This document shows, piece by piece, positions 1 to 7,729 of a DNA stretch of 64,000 bases (its first letter is position 1; each line of letters starts with the position of its first letter). The position numbers were made by a program, and so were the translations under genes. The stretch comes from Micromonospora arborensis (GTDB lineage Bacteria; Actinomycetota; Actinomycetes; Mycobacteriales; Micromonosporaceae), in the NCBI RefSeq assembly GCF_003205615.1, contig NZ_PYBV01000013.1, forward strand, positions 1 to 64,000. The letters are read 5' to 3'. The notes beneath the pieces were generated by a model. It had not been told where the DNA came from, did not search any database, and worked only from the letters and a program-made list of their open reading frames with translations.

Positions 1-324
1 GCCGGCACGGCGCTCGGCGTGGGTACCGCGTTCGCCGGCGCGTCCGCGCCGCAACTGTTCGTGCACGGAGAGTTGGACGAGGTGGTCAACTACGCGGCGG
101 GTAAGGCCGCGTACGACAAGGTGCCCTGGCCGAAGGCGATGCTGAGCCTGCCAAAGGGCGACCACGGGCGGGCTCTGCTCAGTGATGGCGCGACACTGCG
201 GGTCGTCTCGGACACGTCCGTCGAGTTCCTCCGCTGGTCGCTCTACGGCGACGCGGCGGCCAAGAAGCGCATCCACACCGACGCGACGCGTGGCGACATC
301 GCCACCTTCGACGATCACCTCTGA
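1..324 (+). CDS. Alpha/beta hydrolase, C-terminal part (gene begins before the window)
   Basis: The frame is open from the first base and ends at the TGA at 322-324, giving the last ~107 residues. The fragment has the pattern of an alpha/beta hydrolase C-terminus: a beta strand LFVHGELDEVV, in which the aspartate would be the acid of the catalytic triad, and a later GDHGRA whose histidine would be the catalytic base. The nucleophile elbow lies outside the window. It resembles the end of chlorophyllase/cutinase-like (PETase-type) or dienelactone hydrolases, but the substrate cannot be named from this piece. Family-level confidence is moderate. Confidence 0.7.
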   Translation, partial: AGTALGVGTAFAGASAPQLFVHGELDEVVNYAAGKAAYDKVPWPKAMLSLPKGDHGRALLSDGATLRVVSDTSVEFLRWSLYGDAAAKKRIHTDATRGDIATFDDHL

Positions 325-337
325 GCCGCGCGCGTCC

Positions 338-413
338 AGATCCGCACAACATCCAGGAAACAGTGGCCTCCCGCGACGCTGAGGCCACTGTTTCCATGAT
401 GTTGTGCGGATCT
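338..413. repeat. 76-nt intergenic palindrome
   Basis: Two 33-nt arms (338-370 and 381-413) are inverted copies of each other with two mismatches, around a 10-nt loop. The outer ends read AGATCCGCACAAC and GTTGTGCGGATCT. It lies between the hydrolase end and the downstream side of the MDR gene, so it could terminate transcription from both sides, although no T-tract follows. Its length matches three other palindromes in the window (28483, 35011 and 49032). Confidence 0.8.
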
Positions 414-550
<137 letters not shown>

Positions 551-1513
551 TCAGGCGGTGTGGTCGATGACGACCTTGCCGAAGGCGTCGCCTGAGTGCA
601 GGCGGGCGAAGGCGTCCTCGACCCGGCTGAACGGGACGACCGAGTCCACCACCGGGCGCACCTCGTTGTCGGAGCAGAACGCCAACAACTCGTACAGCTC
701 GCCGGGAGTGCCCATCGAGGTGCCCAGGATCTCCAGCTGCATCGCGAAGACCCGGCGCAGGTTGATCGCCGGCTCGTGCCCGGCGGTCGCGCCGGAGACC
801 ACGATCCGGGCCATCGGCGCGGCCGACTTCAGCGAGTGGTCGAAGGTGGCCGCGCCAACCGTCTCGATCACCACGTCGACCCGTTCCGGCAGCCGGGCAC
901 CGGGTTCCACGGCGGTAGCGCCGAGGGCCGAGATCCGCTCCCGCTTGGCGGCGTCGCGACTGGTGGCGTACACCCGCTTGCCCATGGCGACGGCGAGCGC
1001 GACGGCCGCGGTGGCGACGCCACCGCCCGCGCCCTGGACCAGCACGCTGTCGGCGTCCGCGACGCGGCCCTTGGTGGTCAGCATCCGCCACGCGGTCAGC
1101 CAGGCCGTGGGCAGGCACGCCGCGTCGGTGGCCGTCATGCCGTCGGGCAACGGGATCAGGTTCGATCGGGGTACGGCGACCCGCTCGGCGAGGGTCCCGG
1201 CGAAGTGCTCGGAGAGGATGGAGACCCCGCGCGGGTCACCAGCGGTGACCACCACCGGGTACACGACCACCGGGTGCCCCTCCGGGTCGACGCCGACCGC
1301 GTCGCAGCCGAGGATCATCGGCAGCTGGGCCTTGGTGAGCCCCACTCCGCGCAATGACCAGAGGTCGTGGTGGTTGAGCGAGGTGGCCCGCAACTGCACG
1401 GTCACCCAGTCGTCGGCCGGGTGGGTCGGCTCGGGCCGCTCACCGACGGTGAGGGCGGCGAGCGGATCGGCGTCGTCGAAGCTGGAGGCGAAGGCGGCAC
1501 GCATGATCGGCAC
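551..1513 (-). CDS. Medium-chain dehydrogenase/reductase, quinone-oxidoreductase type
   Basis: This 320-residue protein has the two-domain MDR layout. The N-terminal GroES-like domain carries NHHD (47-50) and GCDAVG (69-74). The Rossmann fold carries the nucleotide-binding glycine motif GAGGGVATA (161-169). The zinc-site cysteine cluster of alcohol dehydrogenases is not obvious, so a zinc-independent NADPH:quinone or enoyl reductase activity is more likely. The start is either GTG at 1513 or ATG at 1504; the latter gives MRAAF, a common MDR beginning. It is convergent with the hydrolase and is followed by the poly-C (mRNA) tract and palindrome. The substrate is unknown. Confidence 0.82.
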   Translation of the reverse strand: MPIMRAAFASSFDDADPLAALTVGERPEPTHPADDWVTVQLRATSLNHHDLWSLRGVGLTKAQLPMILGCDAVGVDPEGHPVVVYPVVVTAGDPRGVSILSEHFAGTLAERVAVPRSNLIPLPDGMTATDAACLPTAWLTAWRMLTTKGRVADADSVLVQGAGGGVATAAVALAVAMGKRVYATSRDAAKRERISALGATAVEPGARLPERVDVVIETVGAATFDHSLKSAAPMARIVVSGATAGHEPAINLRRVFAMQLEILGTSMGTPGELYELLAFCSDNEVRPVVDSVVPFSRVEDAFARLHSGDAFGKVVIDHTA

Positions 1514-1573
1514 GGTAACAAGCTGAGCGCCCGTTAAGAAGGTGCCCGGCCGCCCGGCCCCCGGTGTCCGTCG

Positions 1574-2752
1574 CTAGCGGCGGGCGACGCCGTCGCGGCG
1601 GGCGGCCTCGGCGACCGCCGCGGCGACGGCCGGCGCGACGCGCGGGTCGAGCGGCGAGGGGACGATCGCGTCGGCGGTCAACGACTCGGCCACCACCCCG
1701 GCGATGGCGTCCGCGGCGGCGACCTTCATCGCCTCGGTGATCCGGGTGGCGCCGGCGTCCAACGCACCGCGGAACACCCCCGGGAACGCCAGCACGTTGT
1801 TGATCTGGTTGGGGTAGTCACTGCGCCCGGTGGCGACCACCGCGACGTGCCGGGCGGCGACCTCGGGGTGCACCTCCGGGGTCGGGTTGGCCAGCGCGAA
1901 CACGATCCCGCCCGGTGCCATTCCAGCGACCGCGCTCTCGGGGATCTGCCCGCCGGAGACCCCGATCAGGACGTCCGCGTCACGCAGCGCCTCGGTGATG
2001 TCGCCGCGGCGGCCGTCCGCGTTGGTGATCTCCGCCAGCTCGGCCTTGGTGCCGGTCAGTTCGGTGCGGTGCCGGCCGATGATGCCCCGGGAGTCGCAGA
2101 CCACCACCTGGTCAGGGTTGACACCCCCGGCGACCAGCATCTTCGTCACCGCCACCCCGGCTGCGCCCGCGCCGCTCACCGCCACCCGCAGGTCACCGAG
2201 CTTGCGGTTGAGCAGGGTCGCGGCGTTGCGCAGCGCGGCGAGCACCACGATCGCGGTGCCGTGCTGGTCGTCGTGGAAGACCGGAATGTCCAGCGCCTCG
2301 TCGAGCCGTCGCTCCACCTCGAAGCAGCGCGGCGCGCTGATGTCCTCCAGGTTGATCCCACCGAACGAGGGGGCCAGCGCCCGCACCACGGCGACGATCT
2401 CGTCGACGTCCTGGGTGTCCAGGCAGACCGGCACAGCGTCCACCCCGGCGAACTGCTTGAACAGCACCGCCTTGCCCTCCATCACCGGCAGCGCGGCGCG
2501 TGGGCCGATGTTGCCGAGCCCGAGCACCGCCGAGCCGTCGGTGACCACCGCGACCGTGTGCGACACCCAGGTGTACTCGTCCACCAGGCTGGGATCGGCG
2601 GCGATCGCCTCACACACCCGGGCCACCCCCGGGGTGTACGCCAGGGAGAGATCTTCCCGGCTGGTGAGCGGCACGGTCGAGGTGACGGCCATCTTGCCGC
2701 CCCGGTGCAGCAGGAAGACGGGATCGGCGGGGTCCACGGTGGACGAAGACAT
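1574..2752 (-). CDS. NAD(P)-dependent malic enzyme (oxaloacetate-decarboxylating)
   Basis: This 392-residue enzyme converts malate to pyruvate and CO2 with reduction of NAD(P) in the cytosol. Visible family signatures are YTPGVA (39-44), the metal-binding EDISAP (136-141), HDDQHGTA (160-167) and the Rossmann motif GAGAAG (194-199). The length is that of the short bacterial malic enzymes without the phosphotransacetylase domain found in MaeB. The ATG at 2752 is well placed. Cofactor preference (NAD or NADP) cannot be fixed by eye. It stands alone between the MDR gene and sodX. Confidence 0.93.
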   Translation of the reverse strand: MSSSTVDPADPVFLLHRGGKMAVTSTVPLTSREDLSLAYTPGVARVCEAIAADPSLVDEYTWVSHTVAVVTDGSAVLGLGNIGPRAALPVMEGKAVLFKQFAGVDAVPVCLDTQDVDEIVAVVRALAPSFGGINLEDISAPRCFEVERRLDEALDIPVFHDDQHGTAIVVLAALRNAATLLNRKLGDLRVAVSGAGAAGVAVTKMLVAGGVNPDQVVVCDSRGIIGRHRTELTGTKAELAEITNADGRRGDITEALRDADVLIGVSGGQIPESAVAGMAPGGIVFALANPTPEVHPEVAARHVAVVATGRSDYPNQINNVLAFPGVFRGALDAGATRITEAMKVAAADAIAGVVAESLTADAIVPSPLDPRVAPAVAAAVAEAARRDGVARR

Positions 2753-2894
2753 GGTGGTGACTCCAGGATCTGTCGAGCAGATGGGGCGGCCGGCCCTGCC
2801 GCGGAGTGGGCGGCGAGCGGTGGCACGCGGTGCAGGGGGTCACCCGGGCACTTCCGAGCATAGTGTCGACCCTGCCCTGCGGATGTGAGCGGGG

Positions 2895-3245
2895 TCATAA
2901 CCGGCGACGACGTACCCGGCCGGGACGCGGCCAGTAGCGGGCCACCACCCGCGCCCGCACGTCGGCCACCCCGTACGCCCGGGAGTCATCGGTGACCAGG
3001 TCGTTGTCCCCGCGCAGCCACCAGCCGCCGTCCTGTTGCCGGACCGCACGCTTCACCACCAGCAGTTCCGGACGGGTCCGGAAGACCGCGACCACCACGT
3101 CCCCGGGTCGGATCGGGCGGCCCCCGGGGCGCACCAGCACCGCGTCACCGTGCCGCAGCGTCGGTGCCATGGACGGACCGGTCACCAGGACGGCGGTCAG
3201 CGGCCCCCGCAATCGCGGTGCCTCAGCCGGGTGATCGGTTCCCAC
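2895..3245 (-). CDS. sodX: Nickel-type superoxide dismutase maturation protease SodX
   Basis: This small S26 (signal-peptidase-like) protease is thought to remove the N-terminal propeptide of Ni-SOD so that the nickel hook can form. The serine sits in GPSMAPTL (S25) and the general-base lysine in LLVVKRAV (K65), the usual S26 Ser-Lys dyad, followed by the box RGDNDLVTDDSR. I place the start at GTG 3245 because a GGAGG lies 8 nt upstream and a start further upstream would run into sodN; this gives 116 residues. It is divergent from sodN with only 84 bp between the starts, so the two share a promoter region. Confidence 0.85.
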   Translation of the reverse strand: MGTDHPAEAPRLRGPLTAVLVTGPSMAPTLRHGDAVLVRPGGRPIRPGDVVVAVFRTRPELLVVKRAVRQQDGGWWLRGDNDLVTDDSRAYGVADVRARVVARYWPRPGRVRRRRL

Positions 3246-3329
3246 TGGTTTCACCTCCACCCCATCCGGGGAGCATTCCCAGGAGTAATGTCGCCTTTGA
3301 TCATCGCAAACTTCCCATGGAGGATCCCG

Positions 3330-3734
3330 ATGCGATTTCCCCGCATCCTTGCGCCCCGCGTCACCGCGAGCGCTCACTGCGACCTGCCGTGCGGTGTCTA
3401 CGACCCGGCCCAGGCCCGGATCGAGGCCGAGTCGGTCAAAATGATCTGCGAGAAGTACCAGGCGAACACCGACCCGGAGTTCCGCACCCGCGCTGTCATC
3501 ATCAAGGAGCAGCGCGCCGAGCTGGTCAAGCACCACCTCTGGGTGCTGTGGACCGACTACTTCAAGCCGCCGCACTTCGAGAAGTACCCGAACCTGCACA
3601 GCCTGTTCAACGAGGCCACCAAGCTCGCCGGCGCCGGTGGCGTCAAGGGCAGCCTCGACCCGGCCACCGCCGACAAGCTGCTCGCGAAGATCGACGAGAT
3701 CTCGAAGATCTTCTGGGAGACCAAGAAGGCGTGA
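3330..3734 (+). CDS. sodN: Nickel superoxide dismutase precursor
   Basis: The protein has 134 residues. After a 15-residue propeptide (MRFPRILAPRVTASA) comes the nickel hook HCDLPCGVYDP, with His16, Cys17 and Cys21 as the nickel ligands of the mature enzyme. It dismutes superoxide in the cytosol. ATG 3330 is preceded by GGAGG at a good distance. The stop codon overlaps the GTG start of the next gene (GTGA), suggesting co-translation with the acetyltransferase. Streptomyces sodN is nickel-regulated by Nur; I could not identify a convincing Nur box in the 84-bp divergent region. Confidence 0.96.
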   Translation: MRFPRILAPRVTASAHCDLPCGVYDPAQARIEAESVKMICEKYQANTDPEFRTRAVIIKEQRAELVKHHLWVLWTDYFKPPHFEKYPNLHSLFNEATKLAGAGGVKGSLDPATADKLLAKIDEISKIFWETKKA

Positions 3735-4333
3735 CCGCACCGGTCATTCCGACGATCCGGCCGGCACGTCCCGAGGACGTGCCGGCCGTCGTCGCCATGG
3801 TGCACGAGCTGGCGGAGTACGAACGTGCCCCCGACCAGTGCCAGCTGACCGTCGAGCAGTTGGCCACGGCCCTGTTTCCGGCTGCTCCAGACCGCGGCAC
3901 GGCGTCGGACGCGTCGAGTCCGGCGGCGGCTCCGGCGCTCTTCGGTCACGTCGCGGTCGACGAGCACGACGAGCCGATCGGCTTCGCGCTGTGGTTCCTC
4001 AACTTCTCCACCTGGGCCGGCGTGCACGGCATCTACCTGGAGGACCTCTACGTCTCCCCGGCCGCCCGTGGCACCGGGGCCGGTCGGCTGCTGCTCGCCA
4101 CCCTGGCCGACATCTGCGTACGACGCGGCTATCGGCGGCTGGAGTGGTGGATGATCGACTGGAACCCGGCCGCCGGGTTCTACGCCTCGATCGGCGCGCA
4201 GCAGATGAGCGAGTGGGTTCCCTACCGCCTCAGCGGCGACGCGCTGCGCCAACTGGCCGATCAGGCCAGCGTCGTCGGCACGCGTACCGGCGACCGACCG
4301 GGTAGAGTCCCCGACCGGGGGGATGAGGCGTGA
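3731..4333 (+). CDS. GNAT family N-acetyltransferase (diamine acetyltransferase-like)
   Basis: From GTG 3731, which overlaps the sodN stop, the protein has 200 residues. The N-terminal IRPARPEDVPAVVAM strand-helix is typical of GNAT proteins. The acetyl-CoA pyrophosphate loop is RGTGAG (113-118), and WNPAAGFYASIGA is the usual C-terminal motif. The ELAEYERAPD segment and the overall layout resemble spermidine/spermine acetyltransferases, but the acceptor is not proven. Its stop is fused to the next start by another GTGA overlap, so sodN, this gene and the RsbW-like gene probably form one operon. The ~30 residues after the GNAT core look unstructured. Confidence 0.85.
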   Translation: MTAPVIPTIRPARPEDVPAVVAMVHELAEYERAPDQCQLTVEQLATALFPAAPDRGTASDASSPAAAPALFGHVAVDEHDEPIGFALWFLNFSTWAGVHGIYLEDLYVSPAARGTGAGRLLLATLADICVRRGYRRLEWWMIDWNPAAGFYASIGAQQMSEWVPYRLSGDALRQLADQASVVGTRTGDRPGRVPDRGDEA

Positions 4334-4734
4334 CTCAACTGACTGGCCAGCCAGTGACCGACGACGTGGTGCACCTCACGGTGCCCGCCGACGGCGGTTA
4401 CCTCGGCGTGCTCCGTACCGCCACCGCAGGTCTCGCGGCCCGGTTGCAGTTCGCGCTCGACGAGATCGAGGATCTGCGGATCGCGGTCGACGAGGCGTGC
4501 GCCATGCTGCTCGCCATCGCCACCCGGGACGCCGAGTTGGAGTGCCGTTTCGCGGTCACCGAGGACGCGTTGACCGTCGAGGTGACCGTGCCGACCGTGC
4601 GTGGCGCCACACTGCCCGCCGAGTCGTCCTTCGCCTGGAAGGTGCTCACCGCGCTGACCACCTCGGCATCCGCCACCGCCGCCGAGGGTCGAGCCACGAT
4701 CGCGCTGCTCACCCGACGCTCCGGCGGCTACTGA
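4330..4734 (+). CDS. RsbW-like anti-sigma regulatory protein (HATPase fold), degenerate N-box
   Basis: This 134-residue protein has the layout of RsbW/SpoIIAB-type anti-sigma factor kinases, with the helix IEDLRIAVDEACAMLL (46-61) as the N-box region. The asparagine that normally binds Mg-ATP is replaced (DEACAM), and I see no clear GxG-rich ATP-lid motif, so ATP binding and kinase activity are doubtful. It is the third gene of the sodN operon by GTGA overlap. No sigma factor or anti-anti-sigma gene is adjacent; the next gene is on the other strand. A partner-switching role is inferred from fold only. Confidence 0.72.
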   Translation: MTQLTGQPVTDDVVHLTVPADGGYLGVLRTATAGLAARLQFALDEIEDLRIAVDEACAMLLAIATRDAELECRFAVTEDALTVEVTVPTVRGATLPAESSFAWKVLTALTTSASATAAEGRATIALLTRRSGGY

Positions 4735-4758
4735 CCAACCCGGCGCACGCCGGCAGCC

Positions 4759-5157
4759 TCACTCGAAGCCGAGGGCCCGGGTCGTCGGAGGGCTGACCAG
4801 CAGCCAGCCCACGCCCAGACCGAGGGCCATCAACGGCACACCCAGCCAGCCGAGCCCCGCCTGGATCATGAACCAGCCGATCGGCAGCAGCATCAGCTGG
4901 AGCACGATCGCGGGGGCCCGAGCGCCCGCCTTACGGCGCAGCAGCGCACGGCCCAGCGCCCAGAGCGCGACCGCCGCCCCGGCGGCGAAGGCGGTCACCA
5001 GCAGCGCCGACGCCAGATCGGTGGTGGTGGCCGTGAGGTCGGCCCAGACCAGCCAGGCCGCGAGCAGCCCGACGACTGCCGCTTCCGCCCACAGCAGCCG
5101 GACCGCCCAGCGGAGCGTGACGGGCAACGGGGCCGAGTCGATGGTCACGCGCGCCAC
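4759..5157 (-). CDS. Small integral membrane protein, unknown function
   Basis: It has about 132 residues and roughly four hydrophobic segments: LLWAEAAVVGLLAAWLVW, ALLVTAFAAGAAVALWAL, and two in the C-terminal third around LQLMLLPIGWFMIQAGL and VPLMALGLGVGWLLV. I recognise no catalytic motif. The start is uncertain: GTG 5157 and GTG 5148 avoid overlap with the divergent lipid-kinase gene, while an ATG at 5193 would overlap it by 2 bp. It converges on the RsbW-like gene. Confidence 0.6.
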   Translation of the reverse strand: MARVTIDSAPLPVTLRWAVRLLWAEAAVVGLLAAWLVWADLTATTTDLASALLVTAFAAGAAVALWALGRALLRRKAGARAPAIVLQLMLLPIGWFMIQAGLGWLGVPLMALGLGVGWLLVSPPTTRALGFE

Positions 5158-5191
5158 GATACCCGGGCTACCGAGAGGTACAGTGCCGCCC

Positions 5192-6142
5192 ATGCGGGCC
5201 GTCCTGGTGGTCAATCCGAAGGCCACCACCACCAGCGAACGCAGCCGGGACGTGCTTGTCCGGGCGCTGCGCAGCGAAGTCGACCTCAGCGTGCGCTACA
5301 CCCGTCGGCGTGGGCACGCCATGGCGTTGGCCCGGGAGGCCGCTGCGGAGGGCGCCGACCTGGTCGTCACCCTGGGTGGCGACGGCACCGTGAACGAGGT
5401 GGTGAACGGTCTGATGACGGCCGACCCGCCGCTGGGCGCCGACGGTGCCACGATGGCCGAGCGGCTGCCCGCGCTGGCGACCGTGCCGGGCGGCTCGACA
5501 AACGTGTTCGCCCGTGCGCTGGGCCTGCCCCGGGAGTGGCCGGATGCGACCAGCATGATCCTCGAAGGGTTGCGGCTGGGCCGGAGCCGAACGGTCGGGC
5601 TGGGTCGCGCGGACGACCGCTACTTCACCTTCTGCGCGGGGTTCGGCGTGGACGCGGCCGTGATCCACCGGGTGGAGCAGGCCCGGCGGAAGGGTCGGGT
5701 GTCCACGCCGTCGCTCTATCTGCGCTCGATCATGAACCAGTACTTCTTCGCCTCGGACCGACGCCATCCGGCGATCGTCCTGGAGCGTCCGGGTGAGCCG
5801 GCGGAGGCTGAACTCGCCACCGTCATCATCCAGAACACGGCGCCGTGGACGTACCTGGGCGACCGGGAGGTCAACCCGAACCCGGCGGCGTCGTTCGACC
5901 TCGGGCTGGATGTGCTGGCGTTGCGTCAGCTCCGGGTGGCTAGCACAACACGGACAGTGACTCAGTTCCTGTCCCGGCAGCCGGATCCGCGCGGTCGTCA
6001 GGTGTTACGACTCCATGACACAGCGGAGTTCACGCTGCTCTCCAGCCGCCCACAGGCGTTCCAGCTGGACGGCGACTATCTTGGCGAGCGGGAGAAAGTC
6101 AGATTCACCTCCGTTCCCGCCGCACTGAGAGTAATCTGCTAG
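5192..6142 (+). CDS. Diacylglycerol kinase-family lipid kinase
   Basis: This 316-residue protein opens with the DAGK catalytic-domain strand AVLVVNPKA, followed by the nucleotide-binding motif GGDGTVNEV (62-70) and the conserved PGGSTNVFARALG about 40 residues later. The family phosphorylates diacylglycerol, sphingoid bases or similar lipids with ATP at the membrane surface; the substrate here is not fixed. ATG 5192 gives the canonical start. It is followed by a long untranslated region ahead of whiB1. Confidence 0.9.
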   Translation: MRAVLVVNPKATTTSERSRDVLVRALRSEVDLSVRYTRRRGHAMALAREAAAEGADLVVTLGGDGTVNEVVNGLMTADPPLGADGATMAERLPALATVPGGSTNVFARALGLPREWPDATSMILEGLRLGRSRTVGLGRADDRYFTFCAGFGVDAAVIHRVEQARRKGRVSTPSLYLRSIMNQYFFASDRRHPAIVLERPGEPAEAELATVIIQNTAPWTYLGDREVNPNPAASFDLGLDVLALRQLRVASTTRTVTQFLSRQPDPRGRQVLRLHDTAEFTLLSSRPQAFQLDGDYLGEREKVRFTSVPAALRVIC

Positions 6143-6375
6143 GTCTCGGGTACTGCCCTTGGTCGACACGGTGACCGCAGCCGCTTCGGCCGGTCACCGC
6201 CACACCGAGGGGTAGGTGCCGGAAATGTCAGCAATGTCACGCGGACTGTACTATATTGATCCTCGGCTGTGGCACGGCGGGTAACCAGGAAAGCACTGGA
6301 ACCCGGACAAATGGGTTGTGGGCTTGCTCACCGCCCGGAGTTTTTCCGAGCGTCACCCTTGACATCACGACTGTT

Positions 6376-6391
6376 CGTGAAAGTATTCACA
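6376..6391. promoter_or_regulatory. CRP/FNR-type operator candidate upstream of whiB1
   Basis: CGTGAAAGTATTCACA matches the CRP consensus TGTGA-N6-TCACA at 9 of 10 defined positions. In Mycobacterium tuberculosis, whiB1 is a known CRP (Rv3676) target. If the promoter at 6399-6429 is used, the box centre lies about 52 bp upstream of the start point, a position suited to activation. Confidence 0.6.
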
Positions 6392-6398
6392 AGCGAAC

Positions 6399-6429
6399 TT
6401 GAGTTACCGGGACATTGCCTGGATATGCT
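6399..6429 (+). promoter_or_regulatory. Possible whiB1 promoter (-35 TTGAGT, -10 TATGCT)
   Basis: TTGAGT (6399-6404) and TATGCT (6424-6429) are separated by 19 bp. This is slightly long for a housekeeping promoter but is correctly placed downstream of the CRP-like box. Transcription would start near 6436. Called by eye only. Confidence 0.4.
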
Positions 6430-6591
6430 CGTCAGGTTGAGCTGTTCCAGCAGGTCCCCGGCGCTAACCGCCTGCTCACGCACTGCCGAATGGACGAACG
6501 CTAACTGTCACCATCGGCACTGCGGATGCATATAGGAAAAGCACGACCAAGCAATTGTTGCCACCCATCCAGAATGAGGAGTGTTGCCGCC

Positions 6592-6849
6592 ATGGACTGG
6601 CGTCACCATGCTGTCTGCCGCGACGAGGACCCGGAACTGTTCTTCCCGATCGGGACGTCCGGACCGGCTCTCCTGCAGGTCGAGCAGGCCAAGGCCGTCT
6701 GCAGGCGCTGCTCCGTGACCGACCAGTGCCTGCAGTGGGCACTCGAGTCTGGTCAGGACGCCGGCGTCTGGGGCGGAATGAGCGAGGAGGAGCGGCGCGC
6801 TGTCAAGCGGCGCGGCGGCCTCCGGGTGCTGCGCGCTCACTCCGCCTGA
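6592..6849 (+). CDS. whiB1: WhiB1-type iron-sulfur transcriptional regulator
   Basis: This 85-residue protein carries the four cluster-binding cysteines C9, C37, C40 and C46 and the GVWGG turn (58-62). The N-terminus MDWRHHAVCRDEDPELFFP is diagnostic of WhiB1, an essential [4Fe-4S] protein in mycobacteria that reacts with nitric oxide and binds the housekeeping sigma factor. ATG 6592 has a GAGGAG SD about 10 nt upstream; an in-frame ATG at 6526 would add 22 unrelated residues and is less likely. It is single-copy here, and its leader contains a CRP-like site. Confidence 0.95.
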   Translation: MDWRHHAVCRDEDPELFFPIGTSGPALLQVEQAKAVCRRCSVTDQCLQWALESGQDAGVWGGMSEEERRAVKRRGGLRVLRAHSA

Positions 6850-6868
6850 TCCCCAACGACACAGCTGT

Positions 6869-6898
6869 ACGCCCCGGTGGGTTCGCCCGCCGGGGCGT
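6869..6898. terminator. Bidirectional hairpin terminator between whiB1 and sirB-like gene
   Basis: Thirteen-nt arms (6869-6881 and 6886-6898) with a TTCG tetraloop pair almost perfectly (ACGCCCCGG/CCGGGGCGT outer stem). It lies 19 nt after the whiB1 stop and just before the stop of the convergent gene, so it can serve both. Confidence 0.75.
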
Positions 6899-6928
6899 TC
6901 CGCTGCCCGGCACAGGATCAGCGCGCCG

Positions 6929-7729
6929 TCACCCTGCCGGTGTCGCTCCGCGCCCACCTGGCTGGTCATCGACCCGGCGCAGCACCAACCCGACCACCTC
7001 CGGTGCGTCGGTCAACGGCGCGGCGACCGCCACCGCGCCGGCCGCGCAGGCAGCCTCGGTCACCGCGTCGTGGAACAGACCCGGCGCCAGGAAGTACGCG
7101 GACACCGCGACCCGGCCTGCGCCGGCCGCCCGTAGCCGGGACACCGCCACGCCGGTCGCCGGTGGAGCCGCCGACGCGTACGCCACCCGGCAGGGCACCC
7201 CGAACTCCACCCCCAGCGCATCCGCGACCTGGCCCACCGAGCGCCGGGCCCGCGCGTCCCGGGTGCCCGCCGCGGCCAACACCAGCGCGTCGAACCGGCC
7301 CGGCTGCGCCTCACCGAGTCGACGACGCAGCCCGGCCAGCAGCCCAGGGTCGACCGTTCCGTCCGCCGGGCCGAGCACGTCGGTCACCCGTACCGCCAGC
7401 GGTGGCCCGGCCTGCGCCGCCGCGGCGACCGCCGCCGGGATGTCCACCCGATGGTGGTACGCGGCGGTCAGCAGCAGCGGCACCAGCACCGCCCGACGGT
7501 GACCGGCCACCGCCAGGTCGCGCAGCACCTCGGTCGGCCCCGGCTCGGTGTGGTCCAGCCAGCTCGCCCACACCGGTGTGCCCGGCCGAGCGGCCGACAC
7601 GGCCTCGGCCAGCGCCCGGGTCGCATCTGCCGCTCGTGGATCACGGCTGCCGTGCGCGACCAGCACCACCGGGTCCGCCCCGGGGCCGGTGGGGGTCGCC
7701 GCCGCGGAGGTCAGACGTGCAGCCCGCAC
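6929..7729 (-). CDS. Sirohydrochlorin chelatase-like protein (CbiX/SirB family)
   Basis: This ~266-residue protein has the doubled CbiX/SirB architecture. The first half holds AHGSRD (25-30) with the metal-binding histidine, then LLLTAAYHHRVDIP; the second half holds ALVLAAAGTRD and SAYFLAPGLFHD. SirB inserts iron into sirohydrochlorin to make siroheme, the cofactor of the sulfite reductase encoded in the same operon, so a ferrochelatase role fits better than cobalt insertion. GTG 7729 overlaps the end of cysH by 19 bp; a later start is possible. It is the last gene of the sulfur operon. Confidence 0.8.
   Translation of the reverse strand: MRAARLTSAAATPTGPGADPVVLVAHGSRDPRAADATRALAEAVSAARPGTPVWASWLDHTEPGPTEVLRDLAVAGHRRAVLVPLLLTAAYHHRVDIPAAVAAAAQAGPPLAVRVTDVLGPADGTVDPGLLAGLRRRLGEAQPGRFDALVLAAAGTRDARARRSVGQVADALGVEFGVPCRVAYASAAPPATGVAVSRLRAAGAGRVAVSAYFLAPGLFHDAVTEAACAAGAVAVAAPLTDAPEVVGLVLRRVDDQPGGRGATPAG

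Larger units (their letters stand above)
6143..6591 (+). other. 449-bp region upstream of whiB1 without a gene
   Basis: I see no convincing coding sequence. The region is less GC-rich than its surroundings and contains promoter-like elements. These include TTGACA (6359-6364), an AT-rich patch around 6247-6260 (TACTATATTGATC), a CRP-like box at 6376-6391, and the possible promoter at 6399-6429. The likely whiB1 leader is therefore about 150 nt, or longer if the upstream patch is used. Confidence 0.6.

Noticed and set aside
3246..3329. Nur (nickel) box between sodX and sodN
   Set aside because: No convincing inverted TTGCAA-type repeat was visible; regulation by Nur remains possible.
3246..3740. 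Long minus-strand frame extending sodX over sodN (2895-3740)
   Set aside because: It reads through the well-supported sodN gene; a GTG with proper SD at 3245 gives the expected SodX size.
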